The notes under the pieces: generated by a model
Databases searched by the model: none
What the model was told of the DNA's origin: nothing
What the model saw: only the letters and a program-made list of their open reading frames with translations
Source: Ecdyonurus torrentis
Lineage: Eukaryota > Arthropoda > Insecta > Ephemeroptera > Heptageniidae
Direction of reading: 5' to 3'
Length of the DNA stretch: 64,000 bases
Assembly (NCBI GenBank): GCA_949318235.1
Contig: OX439132.1
Location: forward strand, 19,081,256 to 19,145,255
Part shown: positions 49,601 through 63,000 of the stretch, piece by piece
Numbering within the stretch: position 1 is the stretch's first letter
How the letters are laid out: each line of letters starts with the position of its first letter
Program-made: the position numbers and the translations under genes

Positions 49601-51450
49601 GTCGACAACACAACCATGAATCAAATCTAGATCTTCAGTTCTCCACATGCCATAATTTAATTTCTGAAATGTCATGAGATAATGAAAAATAAAGCAAAAT
49701 GATACTAAGTACTTTAGTTTATCATCAAACTAATTAATTGAAGCATGTACACACAACTGTCACAATATATTTTACCATTTAAATGCAGTGAAAGTTTGTC
49801 TCATAAGAATAACATTGCAGATCCGACGCAAGTTTTTTTTTTATTTTTATTATCACAGTCATGTGTACACAGGATTGTGATATATTTTACCATTCAAATA
49901 TACAACATGTGTGTTTATCATTAGAATAACATGATTAATTAGGCACATTTTTAATGGTTGAATATATTTTTACAATCGTGTGTTCTATAGCTAAATGAAT
50001 CTATGAAATATATTAATGTTCCTCATAAAATAACAACAACAATAATAAAGTGAACTTTATACTTACAGGGCCAACAGCTACCAGGGTACACTTGATACTC
50101 TGCACAGGGATAGAATTAAGGTGATTGGCTTTACGTAAATCACTCAAAGTTACTTCTTCACAATTGCCAAAGTCCACAAACAATACTGTGAGAGGTTGCC
50201 TTGGAAGACTAGGTACCTGAAATTAAAAAAATTATTGATGAATATTAAAGTAAAGGATAGAGATACCAGCTTATCATAATAGAAGTTCTATGGAGAGGTT
50301 GAGGTCTCATGTAGCACAGAATTTAGTTATTTAATGTTTGCATACCCGAGTACTATCGCCATCATAATGACATTATCAAACATATAAGGATTTACATATC
50401 ATTAGGATATCGAAAGCTTTGGGGTATAAAAAAATTATTATAACTAAACTCTGCCAAATGAGACCTTGACCTCTTCATAGAACTTCTACTGAGGCAAGGC
50501 TCTTGCTGACATTTCTATCCTTTAATTTAATATTTATCCTAAAATTTTTTTTTTTATTGTAATTTAAGTTACTAAAAAAAAAAAAAAAAAAAAAAATCAT
50601 TGCCTCAATAATGCTAATAAAGAGTATTGCTGGTATAAGTTATTAGCTAGTTCTGGAATTATATTATTGGTTACAAACTCTTGATTTTGTGAAATAGTCA
50701 GGTCTGTAGCAATTAAAATAATACTTGTATAAATATTTAACCTCTCTGTTTTAGGAATTTAAATTTTTTGATGAAATGACGATATTATAGGTCCCTAGCA
50801 ATTTCCCAAAACCCAAAATAGAGGATTTACTTAATTCCTTGTACAAGCTGTGTTACCTTGACAATTTTGGCTCTGTACCACTTGCTGTCAACATGGTAAC
50901 GAGCCAGGCAAATGTCTCCTGGGCGCCATTTCTGTGGTGTGGCTTCAGAGTCTGCATAGTATTGTTTAACCACTCGAACCATCTTTTTCAATGCAATTTC
51001 ACCTGAAATGCAAACAAACCATATAATAATATATCTGCCCATAGTGCTATTACAATCAGCTAATGTTTGATTACTTGTTGGTGCTAAGGTTTTAAAAATT
51101 TAAACGAGTGAGCACCTATAATGACAATGGCTATAATTTTTATTAACGTAAATGTATGATAAAAATTAAAAGGAAACCCAGCTTGGGAACAAATAGTTAA
51201 TAAACAAAAGAGGTTGTTTTACACCTAAGAGAAACAGAGAGAAAAAAAAAACACTTTGTGATTATGGATAGATGCTGAAAAAAAAATACAAGTCCCAATT
51301 TACTATATAAATTAGAGAATCTTTGAATTTCAATGCTTTTTAACGTGTGCTTTAATTATTAACTTTATTCAAAATTAACATAATTCTTATTTACTCAATA
51401 TACAGACAATTTAACAACTAAACATCAGTTCTTCCAAATAGAGACCTCAT

Positions 51451-51509
<59 letters not shown>

Positions 51510-53449
51510 CATGTGAGTATGAGTTCTATGAATTGAACAGGTAAGATTCAAGGTTGCATCATAAAAAACCTCTACAACAAGGTTTCTATCTGTAAGACTT
51601 GATATGCAGTTTACATGTCAAATAAAAACAATGCGATTCACTTACTCTTTGGCATCTCCTGCAAGTAGATGTGACACTCGTCATCAACATGAGTTGCTAA
51701 TGCTTCAAACTGCAGTTTGGTTGGAGGTTCTGCTGCAGGCCAGTCAGGAGCAGACAAAGCTGGTTCCTCTGGTTTATCAGCTAACACCCTCTTCTCCTGT
51801 ATCACAAATATGTGCCATAAAACTTGTTTGAAACACGAGTCATTGCGTTGTGAGTACTTACCAAAGTGACTTCACCAAAGCGAAGTTTCACAGTCTTATT
51901 CCAGTAGTTGGTAGAAGGTGTGAAAGATTGCAGTTCTTTTATTACTTCTTCAGAGTTCATTCCTTCAGTTTCCAATCTAAAATCATACCACAAAAGGCAT
52001 GTTAAATAAATAATGAAGTTCACTGTGCTCATAATTACAGCCACATATTTTCATAACTCCTTTTTACCCAAAAGTTTGTATCATATATTCATATATAATG
52101 AAACTTCTTCGGCTGTAAAAAAGTTTACCACTCAGTTTTTTTTTTTTTTTTTTTTTACAATATATTTAAAATATTTTTATTAACTCATGGGCTTAATAAA
52201 GCCCCCCCCCCCCCTACCCCCTGAAAAAAATCTTTTTGAGCATTTTTTTCAATTGACTAGCTGTAAAAATGTGATGCATTGTACCTTTTGTTCAGTACAT
52301 ATCGCACGAATAGAATGAAAAGCTTGCATTATAGAAATTCCCGTGTTTTCGAAGTTTGAATCGTTATAATACAAAAATAAAAAGTCACAAAAATTGGAAT
52401 TACTTTTGTCTTGCAGCTTATAAATGTGACAATATATTTTATAAATTTCATATTTTTATCGCAAACAGTTCGTTCACAATTCATCATTCGAACGTTGTCC
52501 AAAAAGGTGTTATTAAAATTATTTTTCCCATGCAACAAGAAGCAATAAAAATTTCAAATTAATATCATAGAGTCAAGAAATGTTGCTTATTCATAATGTA
52601 CAGTTGAAATTTTTTTGCAAGCAACCCCTTTGCCAAAATTTGCAAAAAAAAACAAAAAAAAAACGGAGCTCACGTTCTATTAATGCTTTGAAGCTGAAAA
52701 TTATTTTAGGGGTGCAATTTTGAATTCCTTAAATGTTCTTTTGCTAATTATGTAAATATCTTATTTCCATAATATTAAATGAATTTTTAAAAATTTGATG
52801 TACTGCTGGTTGCGGTAATCAGGCATTTTATGTACTGCTTTTTGCGTAAATACAGGGGTTATAAATTAATTAATTCATAAGTTTAGTTAGTTTTAAAATA
52901 ATTTTGTATATTGCAAAGAAATCTTTTAAGAATATGAAATTGCACCCCTAAAATAATTTTCAGCTTCAAAGCATTAATACAATGCGAGATCCGTTTTTTG
53001 CAAATTTTGACAAAGGGGTTGCTTGCAAAAAAATTTCAACTGTACATTAAGAATAAGTAACATTTCTTGAATTTATGATATCAATTTGAAATTTTGATTA
53101 CTTGTTGTTGCATGGGAAAAATAATTTTAATTTCACTTTTTTGAACAATGTTCAAAACAGGGTGTTTTAGTTTACTAATTACTGATTTGCGAGCAAACTA
53201 TTGGCAATAAAAATTTGAAATTTATCAAATGCATTTTCAGATATATAAGTCACAGGACAAAAATAATTTTAATTTTTTCTGACTTTTAATTTTTGAGTTC
53301 TAGCGATTCAAACTTCGAAAACACGGAAATTTCTAACACGAGCTTTTCATTCTATTCGTGCGATATATTGTATTATTATAATTACAGTATTATCCATCGA
53401 AGTCAAAACATACCATGCAATGAAACTAGAAATCAAAACGTGAAGGAAG

Positions 53450-53487
<38 letters not shown>

Positions 53488-56400
53488 AAGTAAATTAAGC
53501 TTTATTTAATTTACAATAAAATAAACCTTCAATAAAGTATATAAATAGGTAGGAGACACATAAATTTTGTGAGACACAGGTCCCTGTTATCTACAGCTTA
53601 ACTCCATTTCCCCAATTAAAACAAAAAACAACAACAACGATGTGTCTCTTATCTTATTTTAATACATATCAATCAAATTAAGCAAGCCTACAGTTAACAT
53701 ATTACTTACCCCTTGATGGGTCTTGCAACTCCTTCATCCACAAGCATTTGATTGATGGTTACCCACGTAGTGACAACAGGAGAGAAAGCTTCGTGTTCTG
53801 TCACAATCTCCACCCACAGTTCTACTGGCAGAGACTGATTGACAATCTCGCCCTGTGAATTCAATCAACATATTATTAAAGTCCTTAGATAGCAAGTATT
53901 TCAACCAAATTGTTTCTATATTGTTGAAAAACTCACTAAAATAACATGCATTTAAATAGCAATTGTGACCTCTCTAAACAATAAAAAAAAGTTAAATAAA
54001 TTTGTAATGGGGCTAGAATACTTGGAAAATTCTAGTTTACTTTAATTATTATCATTATTTTTACGTCTGCTATATTATTTTACAATTTAGTTATTAGCAA
54101 ACTGTTTTAAGAATGTTCAAAATCCACATTTCTAGCGGGCTAGAATACTTGGAAAATTCTAGTTTACTTGAATTATTATCATTATTTTTACGTCTGCTAT
54201 ATTATTTTACAATTTAGTTATTAGCAAACTGTTTTAGGAATGTTTAAAATCCACATTTCTAGCGTATTGTTGCCATTTTATTGTTTGGCATTTGTTGTTG
54301 TTGCTTCAAAAATAAAATCTAAATCAGTTGGTTGACAGAAGTTCACAGTCAAACATAAAAAATCAATCATGGATGAAAGTAACTCGATGGATGTACAAGA
54401 AAATGCAGTTAAGATTTTAAAACAGCTTGAATATTATTTTGGTGATTTCAATTTACCTCGAGATAAATATCTGAAAAGTTTAACCAACAAGAATGAAGGC
54501 TGGGTGCCTATTGATATTATTATGAAATTCAAACGCATTGAATTTCTCACAGATAATCAACCTCTGACTTTACTACATGCATTGAAAATAATAAAATCAG
54601 AATTGTTAGAGCTCTCCACAGATGAAAGCAAAATAAGAAGAGTCATAACCAAACCTCTTCCAGAATTTACCCCAGAAAACATCCAGGAGATAAAATCTCG
54701 CAGTGTTCATTGTCATATGTTCAAACCTAGAACAACTCTTGATAATTTAAAGACTTTCTTTGCAGACTTTGGAGAAATAACAGCTATTAAAATGAGGTAC
54801 TTCAGAAATTCAGACCCAAAAAAATTTTGTGGTACAGTAATAGTCGTATTTCAATCTCTTCAAGATGCTGAAAAGTTTATGGCTATAGAAGTTGTCAAAT
54901 ATAATAACAAACCGATACAAAAAACTTGGCTTTTAGAGCATGAGAAGCAAATGCTGGAACGACCACAACTAGCAATAGTGAACAGTTTGAAAGACAATAA
55001 AAACCATCAAGTGATTGAAAATAATCACAGGAGAAGTTCTCTATCATCTCCCTTACTACCAAATAATTTTATTTGCATTTCTAACATCTCACACACTGTA
55101 TCTTCACTAGAGTTGATCTCAGTCATGGAACAAGATTTTAATATAGACATCATCTTTATGTCAAAAGTTAAAGATGAGCCCACGAATTATGTGTACTGTA
55201 ATAAAGATAGCAAGATAACACTACAAAATGTTGGACAAGAAACAATTCAAGCTCTGTTTGGGATAAACCGACCAGTTACAGCTGTCTCCGAGACTGAAGG
55301 AGAGGCTTTAGTTAAGTTATTTCAACCTATCATCACTTATTGGTCGACCATAGGTTCTCGAAAAAGATCAAGCAGTCATTTATTAAGTGATGTGACCAAT
55401 GCTGATGGAGATTTACCCAGCGGTACTGAGGGCACCACAGTTGATGAGGCAAACACCAGTGGAAGTACATCTGAAACAGTCCAGTCTACAAATACAACAG
55501 AAGAGATCACAACTGAGACACCAATGCTCATTTAAAAAATCAATGTTCTTTTATTCTATATTTTTGTATCGTTTCTCCTGTTCATTTTTTTTTATATTAA
55601 TATATATTTTCTTTTATAATGTGTTCTATAATATAAATTTTAAATAAACAGAACCAAAAATTTGTTCTTAAATGATGTGTTTTAATCTGTTGACAGTTAA
55701 AAAAAAATACAATTACAATAAAAAGGAGTATGATATATTAAGTTATAAATTAAAAATTGGTTACTGTAATAACAAAAATACTGCTTTGCATATAATAATA
55801 ATAATAATAATTATAAACCAACCATTTAGGGAACAATTTATTATCGATGCTTATAGTGCTCATTTCATATAAAATATGCAAAGTAATGTGAGACAATAAA
55901 CAAAAAAAATACTGTTTCTGTTATTAACCCCCGTAAGCTGCAATGCGAACTAACTAGTTAAACTGTAGTTAAAAGCGTAGAACACCTTGAACAAAAAAGT
56001 TGCGTAATATCCTAACAAACCTGAAAATCAACGTTGATTTGGCTGGAGTCATTGATTTCTACTTTATTTTCCATTCACAAAATGCCGCTACCGGTCACTG
56101 ACGTCACAGCTCGCCTGGTCCACGCGCAAGTAAACCGGGCGTGCTGTGACGTCAGTGACCGGCAGCGGCATTTTGTGAATGGAAAATAAATTAGAAATCA
56201 ATGACACCGGCCAAATCGACGTTGATTTTCAGGTTTGTTAGGGTATTACGCAACTTTTTTGTTCAAGGTGTTCTACGCCTTTAAGGTATAGAATACCTTG
56301 AACAAAAAAGTTGTGTAATATCCTAAAAATCCTGCAAATCAATGTTGATTTGGCTGGAGTCATTGATTTCTAATTTATTTTCCATTCACAAAATGACAAG

Positions 56401-57382
56401 CAATGGTCCACTTGTGCTTAAAACAAGCAAGCTGTTACGTCATTGCGGGCTCGCTTTATTTTGTGAATGGAAAATAAATTAGAAATCAATGACTCCTATT
56501 CATATCAACGTTGATTTTCAAGTTTGTTAGGATGTTACACTTTTTTTTTTCTTCAAGGCATTCTACACCTTTAAGTTGTTATTTGGATTGCTGCAACAAA
56601 ATTTTCTATATCTGTTCTATTTTAAACTTTAAACAATCTTAAATGAATAATTTTAGTGCAAAGAGAAATATCATTAGTGTTGAGAATAGCTCAAACTTTG
56701 AAGTTAACTCATTTTTACAATAGACAACTTGCATGCCTTTTTTTTCTGTCTTAAAAAATTCTTCAGGAAAAATAAATAATATTGATGCATATAAAACTTC
56801 TTAAAAAAATGCTCCTTCACATTTAAAATAATTTCTGAAATTCAAATTTGATTTGAAGTAAAGACTGGCCATTATGCTGAACGACGGTTTGTGTTTGTTT
56901 TGCTTTTTAATTGTTGAAATCTGTATACAGACAGAAGGCCCACGGACAAAAGGCACTACATGTGCGCCGCTTGCCGATGTGCTTTACCTGTGTGCACAGC
57001 CAGGGCCTTTCGTCTGAGGGCCTTTTGTCCGCGGGCCTTCTGACAGGCATTTGTAGAAATCTTACAAAAAAGTTCGCAGCTGTTGAAAAAAATTCTTCAG
57101 TTGCTTCGAACTCGTTTCAACGATTTCAACAATTAAAAAACAAAAGAAACACGAATTGTCTTTCGGTGTAATGGCCACCGTCTTTACTCCAAATAAAATT
57201 TGAAATTCAAGTCATTTTAAATATGAAGGAGCACTTTTTAAGAAGTTTTATATGCACCAATATTATTTGTTTTTCCTAAAGAATTTTTTAAGACCATAAA
57301 AAAGTGGCATGCAAGTTATCTATTAAAAAAAAGATAACAAAGGTTTAAATAGAGGTTGCAGCTTACAACCCTAAATGAAATA

Positions 57383-57421
<39 letters not shown>

Positions 57422-58713
57422 AACAATAAAGTGCCTTACAATGAAGATATCTATAGTAAGGTGGAAGGTGGAAGTCTAGGCAAAAAAAAAAAAAAAAACA
57501 CAAAAAAAAAAAAAAAATACACCTGTTCCCTGCAAGTCTTAAAAACAACACATCTCTCACATTCTGTGAGCCACTACAGGAAAGAGCGCTGTTCTCAAAA
57601 CTACTGAACCAAAGAAAATATTTACTTATACTGGCCCATTACGATCTTTACCTATCAACGGAAATTATGATAAGGAGCTTGTTGATTAGTTCCTATTCTT
57701 TAATGTATCCAAACTCCAAACTAAGGGAGATATTATGAAAAATAAACTAGTATGACCATCACCGTCATGATGTATGATCAGTTTAAAGAAGAGAGAGAAA
57801 GAGAATAGCATAGGAGAAAAACAGCAAGAGTCTTACCAGAGTGAAGAGTCCCATAGTTCAGTGAAATCTTGCTAGCATAGAAATTAAAAACTAACACATT
57901 TGGAATTTTTATTGGGAGTTTCAGTTTCTTTTACAGTATATGAATCAGAAATACTACATTAAATGTAATGTAATTACTAGAAATAGAAAATAACTTTGAT
58001 TCATACTGTTAATTTACAACAGAAATACTGTGTTGTGTTATTTATTACAAATTTTAATGGGAAATAAAGAAGTTATAATAAGGGAACATATTTCATAGTC
58101 TTATTCTCTATGCTTAATAATAATAATAATACCGTATAAAAAAAGGTCGAAGAGGAATAACTTGCCTTCTTTGTGATGTAGAAAGCAGTGTAAGTGTTCA
58201 ACAGCTTAGTGAGTATCTCTCCAGACATTAGTGTCCATACATCAGGTCTATCTCCAGCTGCATTTATACCAGCCAGGTGGCACCTGACTGCTCCATGGAA
58301 CTGAGAAGAGAACTCAGTTGCCAGAGGATGTAGTTTGGAAGTGGAAACATGCAGAACTTCAGCTATGTCTACCAAAGAAACCTGTTGAAAAATGGTTATA
58401 ATGAAATATACCATTTCTTTTTCTGAAAGTCAATTAGAAATTTTACCCATCGAATATTTAAAAACAGCATAAATTTTTAAAGTGATGTATTTACAATGCA
58501 GTAACTTACTTTAGCCTTATTATCTTGAATCTCCAAGACAACTGCTCGGCACCAGAAATCATCTGTGGGACGTTGTACTACACACTTGTCGTCCACACTC
58601 CATTCAGTAGCATCTGGACACTTTGCTTTCTTGTAGAAAATTTGCATCTGTTCTATCATGCTAAAAATGCAAAATACTCACACAATGAGTTTTATTTTAT
58701 TTATCAATGGAGC

Positions 58714-58788
<75 letters not shown>

Positions 58789-59960
58789 GCAATTTATGAG
58801 CATTACAACGAACACTTCAAATCATTTATTTATTTATTTATTTTATTTTTTTTTGCGTTTATTTATTTATTTTATGCTTTGTTTGCTTTAAATCCCACAT
58901 CCCGTTATTTGTTTCTATAAATTAAAGTTTTTTGTACAATATAAGTTTCCATACATACTTGCATAATAATTGTTCAACTATTTTTCCACCTTCAATTGTA
59001 CATAAAATACAGATCCAATAAATTTTCTTCAATTTATGAAATGCTGACCAATCAAATTAACTTACATATCTAATTCTTTTTGTAGAGACAAAATCTTGCA
59101 ATAAATTTCTCCCGGAGAATTGTGAGAGAGAACTTCAACAGGTATGCGATATTGGTCTTGCTCTTCATTTTCTTCTTCTTCTTCTTCTTCTTCGTCATCA
59201 TCATCTACTTGAATAACATCATTGCCATTTGCTTCTGCATGATTGAAGGTATAGGAAGGATTAGAGTTGAGCAGACTAGGTCCCAATGTGGCCCTCACAG
59301 GACTAATGTGTCGAACTCTTCTTATCGGTGGAACATGAATCAACTCTGGTCTATTGTTATGACAAGTTACATTTTGTAGGTTGGCTCTCTTGTATATTTG
59401 AGAATTCATGCTAAAATCGTTGAATACGGACTTCCTTTCATGAGAGAAGCAATGTATAAAGTAGGGAAGGGTACACATGCATGAATGACTTATAATTATT
59501 GATTCAGGTGCACTATCATATTATTAAGCACCACATAAGTTAGTTGTACATTATTATAATTTTACATATTAATCAAAATTACAAACACATGCAATGAAAT
59601 GCTAAAACTACTTTGATGTATTTTCTACTTAGAAAAAAATGTATAAACAAAAATTAAGTTCATACCTCTTGCCAAGGGCACGACCATATCCTGCACTTAT
59701 CAGCTTGCCATTAATGGAGAATTCATTCAATCCCACAGTCTCAATAAGTGTCACATTGTAGACATCCCTAGAATGGTTATCAATTGTCATACGAAGTATT
59801 TTCTGATAGGTTAGGCTACGGAATAGCAATGTAGCGTCATCTGGCCATGTATCTTGATCTTTGGGCAGCTCTACATTTGACAGACTGCAGCAGATTGCCT
59901 GAATTAAATAAAAAAAATAAATAAAAAAATGTGGAATTAACTCAAATATTGAATACTTCC

Positions 59961-60012
<52 letters not shown>

Positions 60013-63000
60013 TGTTTTTGTAGTTTAAGCCAAATGAATTACCTGAACATCAGTCTGAGAAAACTTATCATCCAATTTCTTGACATTGAACCACTCCACT
60101 TCATCCATGTTCCCATAGTCCACAAACATTACTGTGACTTTACGTTTCTCAGGAATACCCACAACCAAGGCACGATACCAACAGTTGTCATGAGTGTATT
60201 TGGCTGCACATTGCATACCTATACAATAAAAAATATTGTTAGTGCTTTCACAACAAATGTACATAAATGGACATAGGTATTTTATTATTGCAACAGTAAA
60301 AATATACACAATAAAATTAATAAAATAAATATTTATGGTATGCCGTGCTCACATTGAGTTTTTTCTAATTGGAATTGTTAAATGAGCTTCATAAGAATGC
60401 GTTTATTTTGATCAAATAATTAACAATTCCAATTACATAAAGCTCAGTGTGAACACAGCATTAAAATAAACTAATAAATAAAATAAAATTATGGCAACAA
60501 TAACATAAAACTTTTATGCAGAATATTACATCCATTGTAAAAGCTACTTAATAAATAGTAAATTTATAAATGAAAAACTTCAAATGATAAAAATTTAGAC
60601 TTGAAATTATATTAGAAAGAAAGCAAAAGAGACCAATTTTTGGTGCAAAAATATTGAGCATCCTGTTATCATTATCATAAAAGTGGCCCATTTTCTTCAT
60701 CATTGTAGTTAAGTGTCGAGCATGTTCTCCCATCTGAAAAGTTATAAAGAAATGAATAAAAATATTTTGTTGAAAAATATACATATTATTGCATTGTGTG
60801 ATTACTTACCCGTTGTACAAAAAATCGATGAGGTGACTCCACATGACTAACAATAATCTGTTGATTACTTCCTAATCTAAGATCAAAGTTGGAGCTCAAG
60901 AATTCACGATGTTGATATGTAATCTGTAACAGAAACATATATTTAGTTAGTAGCCAGCGTTGTCTTAATTATATCAAATAAGACAACACTTACCCTTGGA
61001 GGAGGGGAAGGAGGTGCTGTGAGACGAGCATGATCATGAAACACAAGAGTATCTCGTACTGACTGTGGCTGATAACAACCAATGAAGTCACTGTCTAGGA
61101 GAAGCAAGTCTACCTGCAAGGTGGCTTCCTCAATACCTTTGATCAGCATTTGCACCTTGGGCCTGCAGTTATGAAAGACGATACATAAATATTACTTTTT
61201 TTTTTTTTTTTTTTATTATTATTGTTTATATTATAGGCCTAAACTAAAATCATGCTGAATTATTATGCAATATAAAAAATAAAATTGTCAAGTTTAGATT
61301 GTAACTCAGTCACAAAATACCCGTTTCCTAATGAAAACAATAGAAGAATATTATGTTACCTCAAACCTCAAATGCCCTTGTTATACATATTTTGCTCTAT
61401 GCATTTAATTGTGACCATAGTTAGAATTTATTTTCTTTTTCTCACAGTATCTTGACTGTCAGCTAATGCTCACCTCTCTTTCATTTTTTTTCCCATTTAA
61501 TTTCTTAAATACCTTACCCTTATCTAATCTTTTCATTTACCAAAGCAGATTTTTTCTTAATTTTAACTGGATTTTTTTTTCTTTAATTTTCTTTTGATTT
61601 GTTACTATACTAAAGGGTATGATATTGACTGAGACATATACTTGATCTGCAATGCATTACCTTGTTCCCATTTCAATTAAGATCCTTACTGCTTCTTCTG
61701 ACCATTGTTCTCCATTAGGTACAATGCTTGCCAAACTGCAATGTATAGCAAGAGGTGGCTTGCGAATAAGACAATCAGCCAGGTCTCTTAACCTTAAACC
61801 ACAATAAAATGGACATCAACAAAAATTATTTAATTTAACTATTTTACCTACAATCTGACTTACATGCTGGTTTTGAAGATATCAGAGTTACCATAATCAA
61901 TAAAGAAAATATTGGCCATTTGAACTCCGTTCTCATCAACAAAAATTTTCTTCACTCGACCACGATACCATGTTTTATCCAACTTATACTGAGCCAAACA
62001 TAGGCCGTCTGAAAATCAAATCATAGATAAGAATTTAAGTATTCAAGAGTTATCAACCATGAATAATTAAGTACCTATCTGAGGATCTTTATAAGGTTTA
62101 CTTGCAGCCCATGAGATCTTGATATCTCTGGATATATAGCGCATGCTGGTGAGGTCTTTTTCTCTTTGGACATAGAAACTATTTGGGGTCTCAATGTGAC
62201 TCACAACAACCACTTCAGCTGAACCTGAGGAAAACAAATTGTTATTTTCTTATTACTTATAGTTCTAAGATAAAGAAAAGGATAGAAAAACCAGCAAGGG
62301 CCTTACCACAGTAGAAGTTCTATGGAGAGGTCGAGGTCTTGCATGGCACAGTATAATGTTATAAAAGTTTCTTTATAACTTGAGAGCTTTCGTCATATGA
62401 TAATGACATTATCAATCAAAAGAGAAAATTACTTGAGCACATCACTGAGCAGTGTCTTGTCTTGTACAAGACAAGTACAGTACAAGACAGTACAAGACAA
62501 GACACTGCTCAGTGATGTGCTCAAGTAATTTTCTCTTTTGATTGATAATGTCATTATCATATGACGAAAGCTCTCAAGTTATAAAGAAACTTTTATAACA
62601 TTATACTGTGCCATGCAAGATCTCGACCTCTCCATAGAACTTCTACTGTGGTAAGGCCCTTGCTGGTTTTTCTATCCTTTTCTTTATCATTGATCCTAAC
62701 CGCGATGGTTTTTTCCTTAAATTGATTACTTATAGTTCTGATAAAAATAATATTATGTAGGAATTATTAAGGAATGACACGAGTACTTAAGTTGAATGCA
62801 GTAGGTATGATTTTCCTTAGGAATCTGTGCAGTATAACAACATTTGATTTTTTCCTCTACTTCCTTTTATTATTAAAAAAATTACATCATTACTTTTCTG
62901 CTCTAATAATAATAATACGTAATAATTACTTACCAGATCTAGGCTGAAAGTCCACTCCTCCTCCAATCACAGATTTCTGCTCTTTGAAAGTATCATGTGA

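Noticed and set aside
54300..55760. Target-site duplication and poly-A tail of the La retrocopy
   Set aside because: A 9-A run near 55698 is the only candidate tail, and I found no convincing direct repeat around the locus, so the retrogene call rests on lack of introns.
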